Below, in pieces: positions 11,701-22,100 of a stretch of DNA of 64,000 nucleotides; the stretch's first letter is position 1, and the number at the start of each line of letters is the position of its first letter. Source of the DNA: Nannochloropsis oceanica (lineage: Eukaryota > Sar > Eustigmatophyceae > Eustigmatales > Monodopsidaceae). A program made the translations under genes and the position numbers. The stretch covers positions 1,347,108 to 1,411,107 of the forward strand of contig CP038131.1 in assembly GCA_004519485.1 (NCBI GenBank). The letters run 5' to 3'. The notes under the pieces were generated by a model. The model worked only from the letters and a program-made list of their open reading frames with translations, searched no databases and was not told where the DNA came from.

Positions 11701-14392
11701 TTCTCCTTCCCCTTTCTCTCCTCACCTGTCTTGTTCAAGGAGTGCATCATGACGGGAGAAGAGGGAGTAGGATCCGTCTTGGCCTCCACCGCCGCCACCG
11801 CCGCCATCGGGGGATGAAGGGCTGTGCGTGGTGGGACTAGCACTCCCTGCCTCCCTCCTTTACCTCCTCCACCCTCCCTTTTGCCTTCCTTCCCGTCACG
11901 CCGAGAGAGGAAGCCGCTGAGGCTCCGTCGGTTGTGGCCGTGCTTGGAGACATGGCGAGTCGAGGAGGAGGAGGAGGAGGAGGATTCGACGGCAGGGGCA
12001 ATGCCAGAGGTAGCGTCGGTGATTGCCTTAATGGCTTCATCAAGACTGAGCTTGCGGCGGTGGCCTTGAGGGAGGGAGGTAAGGGAGCAGGGCGGGAGGG
12101 AGGAGGGGAGGGAAACAAGATTATGAGGATATGGGTCGGTACTCCGCGTTTTCTCTTCCCCCTCTTCCTCTCTCTCCCTCCCTCCCTCCCTCCCTCCCTC
12201 CCTCCCTCCCTCCTTCCGCCCACCTCCTCCCCCATGGCGCGACCACCCCGAAGAGTCCGTGTCGACGACTCCCTGCACTCCCTGGACATCGCCTGGAACG
12301 ATGGGCTCGCCCAGGTAGGGATAGAGGGCCTTGCACCAATCAATCAGGTCCTCCTGTGTGAAACAAGAGAAACGAGAGCGAGAGAAGGAGGGAGGGCGGG
12401 GGAGAGGGAGAGGGAAAGGAGACGAGAGGATGAAGCAGTGAGTATGAGTGGAAGAAACACCTGTTCATATCCTTCCTCCTTTCCTCCCTCCCTTCCTCCC
12501 TCCCTCCCTCCCTCCCTTCTTTCGTACCTTGGAAGCCGCGCACATCCTCCATTTCTGATCATCCTCCGCGCCATAGACCGAGAAAAAATATTCACTGGGG
12601 GGCTTATCCTGCTTGGAGATGTTGGTCTCGTGCAGCTCGAAGGAAACACCGCGGACGGTCAGGTCAAACACGCCCCTGGAAGGAGGGAGGGAGGGGGGGA
12701 GGGAGAAATGGAGGGAGGGACGGTCCACGGTCCAGTAGGTGGAATGAGTCGCTTCATTGGCATGGAAATCGCAGCCGGAGAGGGAGGAAGGGAGGGAGGA
12801 AGGGAGGGAGGAAGGGAGGGAGGGAAGGCCTTTACCTGGGTTTGCTGCGGTTGTCCACCTCCTCCAGGATCTCCGCCTCGTAGTAACAGAGCTTGCCTTT
12901 GTACAGCGTGAACAACCGCGGCTTCCATCCTAAGAGCCGGCCAATGCCTCCCCTCCGCTTGAAGAGGGTCCCCACCAATTCGTATCCCCCGCCATCCCCC
13001 TGTGCTGGTAACTCCACCACCGCCAGCCGCCCCCCCTCCCGCGGCGACGACGGCAAGAGCCACGGCAATGCCCCATTCCCCACTTCCAGCTGCTCCTCCT
13101 GCTCCTTCTTCTCTCTCTCGCCGTCCTTCCCGCCGCTTTCCACTATCAGCCTCCCACTCCCTCCCCAGCTCCTCGTCTTGGCGTGGTGGCGGTGCCCCTT
13201 CCCTCCCTCCTTATGGCCATTCCCCCTCCTCCCCCTCCTCCTGCGTGATCCCCCCTCGCCCCCACTGCCGTTTCCTTCTCCTCCTCCTCCCACTTTCCTC
13301 CCTATTTCCGTAGCCTCGGCAGTGGAAGCCACCGACTCCGAAATCCCCGACGCGGCGGCGTTCGGAAAGGCCGACGAGGCGAACGCGGCACCAGACATGT
13401 CAATCGAGCCGAAGGGCAGCCCATTGCCCCCTTGAAGCATCCCTACTCCTTCTCCTCCTCCTTGCCCCTCGTACTGTGACTGCTGCTGCGCGATGACATC
13501 ATTGTTGGTCGTGATGGTGTTTTGGTGGTGATGGAGGCCGGCGCTGCCTGTATCAAACGTGTCCGTCCCTTCCCCGTCCTCGCCCTCGTCCTCGTCCTCC
13601 ATTTTTTTCTGTGCGATCGGGTGGACAAGATTGAGCGGTATCAGATTGCGTTTATTGCTGCTACTGTTGCTGCTGCTGCTGCCGTTGTCACCGCTAGCTC
13701 CAAGCCGCGTTGTTTGAATGGGGGCGGGCGAGGGGGAGGCGGAGGAGGCGCGGGATGGGGCGGGGGATGCGGAGGAAGAGGAGAACGCACGCCCCCTACG
13801 ACCATCAGAAATAGCAATAGCTATAGCACTGGCAGCGGCGCATTGGGTATCGTTGATGGAAGGCAGAAAGGTGGGGCTGGTGCTGCCGGTGGTGGTGTTC
13901 TGAGGGGAAGAGGGCAGCGATTCCCATCCGTTCTGTCGACGCCCTGGTCCGCCAATGCTGCTGTTGTCGCTGTTGCTACTGTTAATACTATTGTTGCTGC
14001 TATTACTGCTGTTGCTACTGGTGCTACTGATATTGGTATTGAGGTACGGGGGAGTCAGCATGTGCTCGGCGTCACTGGCCGGGGAGGTGGCGGCACTGCC
14101 GCTGCTTGTGTTGGCGGCCTGTTGGGCATGGATGGTATGTGGGAAGAAGGAAATGGATGATGAAAAGAGAAGATTAGACATCTCGTGTCTCGCAGCGGGA
14201 AGGGTGGGGTCGCGGCGAATTGGTCACAAGCCCGACAGCGTGACAAGACGATCGAGAGGATGAGGGAAGCGACCGAAGGTAACGTAGATGATCAGCAAGG
14301 GCATTCCAATAAGAATTTGAGACGCATTTACATACCTCAGGACTGCCTTGACTGGTAGAACGACTAATCAGGTGCGTCGGGGAGCGAGGCAT
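8771..14392 (-). CDS. PH - transmembrane - EDR2_C (DUF1336) protein
   Basis: A lipid-binding membrane protein related to plant ENHANCED DISEASE RESISTANCE 2. Fifteen exons (14392-14336, 14118-12836, 12675-12528, 12353-12224, 12064-11726, 11546-11409, 11253-11036, 10887-10750, 10534-10405, 10259-10188, 10039-9838, 9681-9576, 9346-9238, 9107-9080, 8897-8771) sum to 1074 aa in frame. Residues 1-400 are Ser/Asn/Gly-rich. A PH domain (GTLFKRRGGIGRLLGWKPRL to DLIDWCKALYPYLG) covers about 400-513 and is split over three exons. Hydrophobic helices lie at about 652-725. The C-terminal third is EDR2_C, with GKPILVKHTAKYYRGKDYVE and the closing FECAFTVEGRTDEELPEVVM. Plant EDR2 has a START domain between PH and DUF1336; here membrane helices occupy that place. 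The ATG at 14392 is chosen because exon 1 is exactly 19 codons with a good GTATGT donor. Confidence 0.88.
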
Positions 14393-16009
14393 GGCGCTGT
14401 GTACCAAACCAGAGTCTCGTGCCTGCCTCGACAGAGATCGGTTCAGCCCGACGCAAGTGAGACCGGGGAAGCAGATGTCCCGTAATTGGGTTGTTGGGCA
14501 AAGACTTGATTTCGCTTTAGGCGTGTGAGAGTGTAAGAAGCCTGTGCGCACGTGTGTGGGCGTGTGCATACATATATGTAAGTGTGTCAAAGTAGTCCTG
14601 AGATCAGAGGCTGGTGAATGTAGTGGCGTCAGGGCAAGCGTGTAGAGAGGGGAGGATGTGGGATGCGACACCACACGTGAACGAATGCGGCCCCCGTCGA
14701 AGGCACAAATACCATTTCTCAGGTGTGATAAGGAACGCACACATTACAGGAGCTTGTGCTCGGGACCTTATCCGTGTTCAGTGCGTGCCCAAATGGAAGG
14801 AATCTCGATACCTTCGGCCCACAGAGGATGAGCTAACTGCCGTTTGCGCAAGGAGAGGAGTCGGCGATGCTTGCAGTCTTCCCAAGACAGCCTTGTTTTG
14901 TGAGCCACAAAGCATGGAAATGCACCGAAGGATATTCATAGCCTTGACATGCCGACACTCTGCGGGTTTCAGTGCTATTGAATGTCTCCGTGTTGCGACG
15001 GTAAAGAGCTCTCCCTCAGCACTCGTTCACATGGCCCATTCTCAAACCAAGACACGCAGCTGCAGCATCGACAGAGGCAGCAGCAGCATCAGCAGATGCA
15101 GTAGCAGCAGCAGCAGCCAGAGAACTGATATCCTATGAAAGAGGAGCATCCTCTTTTCGCAACTTTATCAAAATGTCTTCGTGTAGTACACTCAGAGGCA
15201 CAAAGATACATAATTCGTTCGCGCAACTTATGGGCCTTGCCTGTCACTGGGTGGCCACACGTAGACATTGTAGATGCAAAAATCATAGGAAACGACATCA
15301 TTCAGTGTGATTTCCTTGCTGCTGAAGGAGGTCACGACGACAATCTGATGAACACCCAAACACAGGCGTGCCAGCACGACTGAGAACGTCAATGCACGCC
15401 CAGATGCAACAAAAGCAACAGCAACAGCGGTGGCCGTCACCACACCAGCAAGGGGGTATGCAGTACATGTTGGCAATGAGAGACACGGTATTAACAGTAG
15501 CAAAAATAGCAACTGCAGCAACAGCAGCAACGGAATGGAGGTTGGCGAGGGAGGTAGGAAGTGGAAATTTGGCGGTCTTAGATGAGTGAGGAAGAATGTG
15601 GAGGATGGATGGATTGGAGGATGTGGGAAGAGATGGAATTGGAGAGAAAAGACAACTATTCTTAATTTTTGGCCTCATGTTTGGGTAGAATGCCGAGAAA
15701 GAGAAATGGAGGAGGGCGAGGGAGATTCGACCAGAGAAGGTCAGGGAAACTTCTTGGTCAGGAAAAGGATGGGGCATACAATTCTCGCTCATGTGGGTAG
15801 CGGATTCTTACGGAGATAAGACTTAGGGTAAAAAAAAAACCGTGACTTCGACGATAGGTTGGCATTCATTTATAATGTAAGGGTCTATGTCTTGCATGCG
15901 TGTGGGAGTTTTCTTTTTGAGGGGGGTTTGAGGGGGACGTAAAAACCTGCTTCGACTTTCGTTCATCTATAATTCATCGCACAACCCTCCGCATGCACAG
16001 AGTACTGCC
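14393..16009. other. Divergent intergenic region with CAG repeats
   Basis: Upstream region shared by the EDR2-like gene (minus) and the plastid protein gene (plus). It holds an imperfect CAG array at about 15057-15118 and another at 15405-15430. A 174-codon ORF at 14614-15138 has no recognisable feature and is not annotated as a gene. Confidence 0.5.
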
Positions 16010-16705
16010 ATGCCACCACCATCGCCACCACCCTGGCTTCACCATCTTATCCTCTGCGTCGTCGTTGTCCTTTCCCTGCTTCTCCTCCCCCCTGCTGATG
16101 GCTTCTTTCCCCGCTCTCCCTTTTCGTCGTCCCCTACTACAATCTCTTTCCTTCCCTTCCCCCAGCTTGGCCTTGGCGTCCGCTTGACCACGCCCACGTA
16201 CACAACCTTTCTCAACCCTCATGCTGGCGTCCATAGCTTCTTCATGGCTGCCATGGACAGTGTATCCGCCGATACAGATGACGGCTGCGAAGATGAGTGG
16301 GTCGAGTCTCCATGTCCCTGTACGGAATTGGGCCTGGGCTCTGGCGCTGCCGGTCCTTTGACCGACAGATGTAATGTAGGAGATGTCGTCGTCCTCGTTC
16401 ATTCGCCCTCTTTCCCGGGTGTTCCTTCTCCCCTAGTTCTTGCCGTGGTTGACGGGCCCAACGAAGTGTGCCTGTTGTGTATGCGAGGTCTGAAATGGTA
16501 CAGGGACTGTCGAGACGAGGTCAATGTCTTGACAAACGTATCGTCTACGGCGTTGGTGCGTGTGCTTAGTGATGCCCATTACAGCCCCAGAAATATGTCC
16601 TCGAATGGAGGAGCGATACAAATGGGGTATGAAGCCAGTGCTGTAGATTGTTGGTTAATAGATGAGGAGGATCTGCCGGATGGGCTGGGACGATCCCTCG
16701 ACTGA
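16010..16705 (+). CDS. Plastid-targeted protein of unknown function
   Basis: Single-exon ORF, 231 aa, product not recognised. The N-terminus has a hydrophobic core (LILCVVVVLSLLLL) followed by PADG/FFPRSPFSSS: a signal peptide ending right before Phe, then a Ser/Pro/Arg-rich transit-like segment. That is the heterokont bipartite plastid presequence, so import across the plastid membranes is inferred. The mature part has Cys pairs (ESPCPCTELG, VCLLCMRGLKW, CWLIDEEDLPD) and a stretch VGDVVVLVHSPSFPG followed by SPLVLAVVDGPNEVCLL, which could be a small beta-barrel. It could instead be a secreted protein. Existence is supported by length and the presequence; function is open. Confidence 0.55.
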   Translation: MPPPSPPPWLHHLILCVVVVLSLLLLPPADGFFPRSPFSSSPTTISFLPFPQLGLGVRLTTPTYTTFLNPHAGVHSFFMAAMDSVSADTDDGCEDEWVESPCPCTELGLGSGAAGPLTDRCNVGDVVVLVHSPSFPGVPSPLVLAVVDGPNEVCLLCMRGLKWYRDCRDEVNVLTNVSSTALVRVLSDAHYSPRNMSSNGGAIQMGYEASAVDCWLIDEEDLPDGLGRSLD

Positions 16706-16976
16706 CTTGGCGCAGAGCGCTAGCACCGTGAAGTGAGGTCTTCTTCGGGGCAGGGAAGCAGGGATGTAAAGAGAGAGAAGCTTAAACGCGGTATTGAAGT
16801 CCGGGAAAACTGTGGTGAAGTCTGCAACCTTGTCTTGAAAGAAACAAAGTAATTCTGCGACACGTAAAAGCATCCAGGGATTGGACCGTGGTCGATTACG
16901 ACTCAGTATGGTAATGCTGCTTTGTACAGTCAACCCCCTCTCCCTCCTTTCCTCCCTCTTTCTGTCCCTCCCTACC

Positions 16977-18489
16977 TCAGTCCGTGCCCTCATCATTCGC
17001 CTCCTCCACCCACGCCGCCCCCTCCCCCTCCCGCCACACCACAAAGGGAAAAGCCGGTCTTCCTCTATGCTCATTGTTCTCGCCCAGCGTGGACGCCGCC
17101 CCCACCCTCCCCTCCTTATCCATCGCCAGCACTGCCACGGTCAAGGCCTCATGCATCCCCGTCTTCCTCCCTCCCTCTCCCTCCCTCACTCCCTCCACCA
17201 CCTCCTTCAACCGTTTGATGCCGGCTTGACAGGCAACGGCGGGGGGGAGGCCCTCCCGCATTTTTTCGACAACGAGGAAGGAGAGACAGACTCGCATGAT
17301 CTCTTCACCGTCTCCCGTGGCAACGGCAGCACCAACAGAATTGTCGGCGTACAAGCCACTACCCACCAAGGGAGAATCGCCAACGCGCCCTGAGACGAGA
17401 GGGAGAGAGGGAGGGAGGGAGGGGGGAAGGAAGGGCAAGACAGGAAGTAACCCCAACTGAATCCACTGTCGATCATGACAACGGTAAAATGAAATAATGA
17501 CGGGAAAGAGGGAGGGAGGGAGGGAGGGAGGGAGGGAGGGAGGGAGGGAGACTGATCCACGCACATACCAGGGTGCTTAAAGCGCCACCCGGAGGTAGAG
17601 GTGCCCGCGGCCAGGTGTCCTTGAGCATCCATGACCAGGAGGCCTATGGTATCATGCTGAGGAGTGTCCTGTGAGCTATCGTCGATGGGAGCAGCTGATA
17701 CTGCGGCTGTTGGTGCGGCTGTGGGCATGGCTGCAGACCCGTCGTCTCCTTTTCCACCCAATCTGTTCTTCGCTGCCTCCTCCTCTTCCTCCTTCCACTT
17801 CATCCACCCCTCCCGGGCCTCGGGGCTCAACACCTCCTCCCATTCAAATTCTCCTTGCTCTCTGGCAAAGGTACTGGCACCCTTGCCCACCAAGACGCTG
17901 TGCACCGACTTCTCCATGACCCGGCGGGCGACAGAGATGGCTTTGATTGTGCCCTGCACAACAAGAAAGGGAGGAGGGAGAAAAGAAAGGAAGGAGGAAA
18001 GGTGGACATGGTTATCACAAAATCCAAGAGGTAGGGAGAAAAGACATTGGCAGATGTCAGACACGGCTTTGACTATTGCGTCGCTGCAACGTCCGGCCGC
18101 TCCTCCCTCGTTCCCCCCATCCGTCACCCCCTCACCTGCAAGGCACAGACTGCGCCATAGGTCCTTTTCGTTCCGCACATGATGGCAGCGTCGAGCTCCA
18201 TGTCCCCTTCAGAATTGGGAAATCCACCGTATCCCACGTAGTACTGCTCTTGATTATCCGTTTCTACTCGGTTGACACCGGCCTCGACGGCGTCGAGGGC
18301 GAGGGAGGGAGGAGAGAGGGAGGGAGAGGAGGAGGAAAGGACCCGCGCGGCCTCCTCGACGGCAAGCTTACCAAAATGCCAAGTGGCCGCTGCCACAGCG
18401 CGTTTGGGAGCAGTAGTAGGGCTGTATGTATGACTCATCGGAATCAGGATGGGCAGCAGCAGAATCAGGATGCGTGAGGAACGGGGCAT
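16977..18489 (-). CDS. AGA: Glycosylasparaginase (N4-(beta-N-acetylglucosaminyl)-L-asparaginase)
   Basis: Cleaves the GlcNAc-Asn bond during breakdown of N-glycoproteins in lysosome/vacuole; an Ntn hydrolase that activates itself by autoproteolysis. Three exons (18489-18136, 17953-17569, 17389-16977) sum to 383 aa. A signal peptide is seen at the start (MPRSSRILILLLPILIPMSH). The autocleavage site is HD/TIGLLV, so Thr220 becomes the nucleophile of the beta chain. HLAAGTSTSGWRFKHPGRVG and DSPLVGSGLYADNSVGAAVATGDGEE closely follow the animal AGA pattern, including the GDSP and ATG substrate-site loops. Residues 155-217, just before the cleavage site, are an unusual Glu/Ala-rich insertion. An upstream in-frame ATG at 18540 exists; 18489 is preferred because it puts the hydrophobic core at the N-terminus. 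The 17390-17568 intron has GGGA/CCCT arrays. Confidence 0.92.
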
Positions 18490-19157
18490 GCGAATTGGAG
18501 ACACTGTCGTACATATGGAGAGGGGAAGGAAAGTTACCACCAGAGCAATCGAAATAAAGGGACAGTGGCTGATCCGCTGAGACCAGAAAGAAAGTTCATA
18601 AAAGCGGGGACATCAAAATGGGCGGGCATGGTGCACTCTGGAGGAAATCTGTCGTGCTTATAACGGAGAGAGGGAGGGAGGAATGGTGGTAGGAGGAGGG
18701 AAGGGAAGAAATGGAATGAAGGGGAAGGGACTGCGCAAGGCCACCACTGAGAACAATGTATTGCATCTTTTCTTTGCGACGCATTTCAAGCCCAGCCGTC
18801 CCCTGAACAGAGGCCAATGGTCTGTGGCCTTGGACGACAGGAAAAGGCAGGAGGTTTGAGGAACAACGGCCACGCACACATCTTATATGCCCTAACCCAC
18901 TCAAATGGTGGGCTAATTTACCGGGAAAAAAAATACAGCACAAGCGAGTTCGGACATCTCCACGAGGCGTGGCTTTGATGACTGGAAATGCGCTGGTTTG
19001 GGTGGACCGGGACTATAACGCATGCGCATGCGTCTCGACTTCGTCGTCCCCCGTCTATGGTCTATAGCCCTCCTTTCTCATTCTCACCCCACTCTTTCTG
19101 CATGGACACACAGACACACGCAGCCAGCAAGCCACAAGCAAGCACTACATACTCGCC
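18490..19157. other. Divergent promoter region between AGA and the DEAH helicase
   Basis: 670 bp separating two genes transcribed away from each other. No TATA-like element or ORF of note; a minus-strand ORF inside it looks random. Confidence 0.4.
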
Positions 19158-22100
19158 ATGTCGTATTACGGCCCGGCAAGCGGATTTTCGCCCCCGCCCA
19201 GGGGTGGTGGGGTGGGTGGGGGAGGAGGTGGGGGAGGAGGTGGGGGAGGAGGTGGCAAAAAGAAGAATAAGGGAAGGAAGAAGGGCAAGGGAGGCGGCGG
19301 CGGCGGCGGAGGAGGAGACCAGGGGTGGATGCGGCATTTGCCATCGCATGTTCGCGAGCGGATGGAGTATCAGCACCAGCACCCGCAGTTTGCGCCGTAC
19401 ATGCTCCCGGAGGACAAGGCGGTAGGTGGAGCACAGGAAGGAGGGGAGGCAGAGGTTGGAGGCGGCGACAATTTTTTCCCCTTACGTTCGTAATTCATCA
19501 TCTTCTTCTAAATACACCTACGCAGGCCCGCCGTGAGCAGGAGAAGAAGAACCGGCAGCTGTTCGACGAGAACCCTGGCATTTTGGACATCCCCCTTCGA
19601 GAGGGCGAGGCCTTAAACGCCGCCACCCAGGTAGACAGCCGATTGTCTCTCCTCCTGCATCTTCCCTCTCTTCCTCTCTTCCTCCCTCTCTTCCTCCCTG
19701 CCTCCCTCCCTCCCTCCCTCCTTTCCTCTCTCTCTTCCTCTTTCCCTCCCTCACTCCCTTGCTCCCTCGCTTCCTCTTCCCCTCTCTCCCCCTCTTCCTC
19801 GCTCGGACACGACGGATGCGCTTCTATATCTCGATATCCCCGCCCACCCTTCCTCCCCCCTTCCTTCCTTCTCTCCCTTTTTCCCTCTCACAGGTGGTAT
19901 CGGCCGATATGCATGGACGAGGGCGCTTCATTGATTTTTATGACCCTGCCGAGGAGGACCGGAAGGAGAGTCTGAGGGAGGGCGCGAAGGGAGGAGTGAA
20001 GAAGGCCGCCGAGCTGGACAAGGAGGGAGATGTCGTCATGGGCGATGAGGAGGAGGAGGAGGAGGTAGATAGGGAAGGAGGGAGGAGGGAGGGGTAGAGG
20101 TCTCATCTGGTAGCCTCGGAAGAAGGGGGATATGAATTTTGCCACAAAGAAAACGGACACTCAACCCCCTCCCTCCCTCCCTCCCTCCCTCCCTCCCTCC
20201 CTCCCTCCCTCCCTCCGTCCCCGTCCCTCTGCCTGCAGGTGGAAGATGGCTACGAGGAACGCGAGGGCCTGCACCCGCTGGCCGAGGCGATGCTGCGGCA
20301 CCACCAGGCCAAGCAGGGACGGGAGGAGTACGAGCGGATGCAGGTAGGTAGGGAGGGAGGGAGGGAGGGAGGACGAGAGGGGGAAGATCGAGTGATTTTC
20401 AACCTTCCAGTCCAGCCACCTTCTAATGCTGCCATCTGCTCACATCTCGCTTCCTCCCTCCCTCCCTCCCTCCCTCCGTCCCTCTAGACGTCCCGGCGGA
20501 AGCTCCCCGCCTGGTCTCTGCGGGAGAGTATTATTTCCACCGTGAGGAAGCATCAGCTCGTCGTCATTTCCGGGGAGACGGGCTGCGGCAAAACCACGCA
20601 GGTTCGTCTCTTCCCTCCCTCCCTCCCTCCCTCCCTCCTAGCCCCTTTGGTGAGCACCCAACCGTATTTCCTCCCTCCCTCCCTCCCTCCCTCCCTCCCT
20701 CCCTCCCTCCCTCCCTCCCTCCCTCCCTCCCTCCCCCAGGTCCCCCAATTCCTGCTGGACGACGCCATCCACGCGGGCAAGGGCCATGAGACGCACATCA
20801 TCTGCACGCAACCGAGGCGCATCTCCGCCATCGGTAGGGAGGGAGGGAGGGAGGGAGGGAGGGAGGGAGGGAGGGAGTGTGTGGTCGAGGCCATGAAAGA
20901 CGGGCTGAGGAGGGAGGGAGGGCGGGCGGGAGGGAGGGAGGGAGGGAAAAGCAACGAATGAATCACCACGCACACACGCTAACTTCCCTCTCTCCCTCCC
21001 TCCTTCCTTCCTTCTCTCCAGGCGTGGCGGAGCGTGTGGCCAGCGAGCGGGCGGAGGCTGTGGGGGAGATGGTCGGCTACCAGATTCGGCTGGAGAAGGT
21101 GGGGAGGGAGGGAGGGAGGGAGGGGGGAGAAGGATGGCCTTTTGACAATCCACTTACCGTCCACGCCGCCTCCTTGCGCCCCTTCCTCCCTCCCTCCCTC
21201 CCTCCCTCCCTCCCTCCCTCCCTCCCTCCAGATGGCGCGCGAGGAGACGACGAAGCTCTTATTCTGCACCACGGGTATTCTCCTCCGGAAGCTGCAGCTC
21301 AACCCCCTCCTCAACGGCATCAGTCACATCATCCTCGATGAGGTTCGGTCCCTCCCTCCCTCCCTCCCTCCCTCTCTCCCTCCTTCGTTACCTCTTTCTT
21401 CGAATGCTTCGGACGGCACTATCCCTCCCCTACTTATGTCTCGATTTATGACCCCATACACCTCTCCCTCCCTCCCTCCCTCCCTCCCTCCCTCCCTCCC
21501 TCCCTCAGGTCCACGAGCGCTCCTTAGAGAGTGACTTCCTCCTCATCATTCTCAGGGACGTGCTTCCTTCCCGCCCCGACCTTAAGGTGAGAAATGGAGG
21601 GAGGGAGGGAGGGAGGGAGGGAGGGAGGGAGGGAAGGAAGGAAGAAGAAAGATGCCGAGGCCGATGGTTTGATTTATTGTAGACACACTCACATTCCCTC
21701 CCTCCCTCCTTCCTTCCCTCCCTCTTTCCCTCCCTCTCTCCATCAGGTCATTCTGATGTCTGCGACTATGAACAGCCACATGTTCGCCTCGTACTTCACC
21801 TCCTCTTCCTACCATCAAGACCTACGGACGGCGGGGTAAGATCCGAGGGAGGGAGGGAGGGAGGGTGGGAAGGAAGTGAAGATGGCACATAACGTAATTT
21901 CAGTCGCTTATGGCTACTCTTCCCTCCCTCCCTCCCTCCCTACCTCATATCAGCGCGCACCTCCCAGCCCGACCTCCCTCCCTCCCCCCTCCTCCTCCTC
22001 CCTCGGGGAAAGACGCTTGGAGCGACGAGGACGATCCTCCCTCCTTCTCCTCCCTCGGCCCTCCCTCCTCCTCTTCCTCCTCCTCCTCCCGCTCCTCCCG

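Noticed and set aside
14614-15138. 174-codon plus-strand ORF ending in a CAG-encoded Ser tract
   Set aside because: No recognisable motif and no splice context; it lies in the promoter region of a divergent pair.
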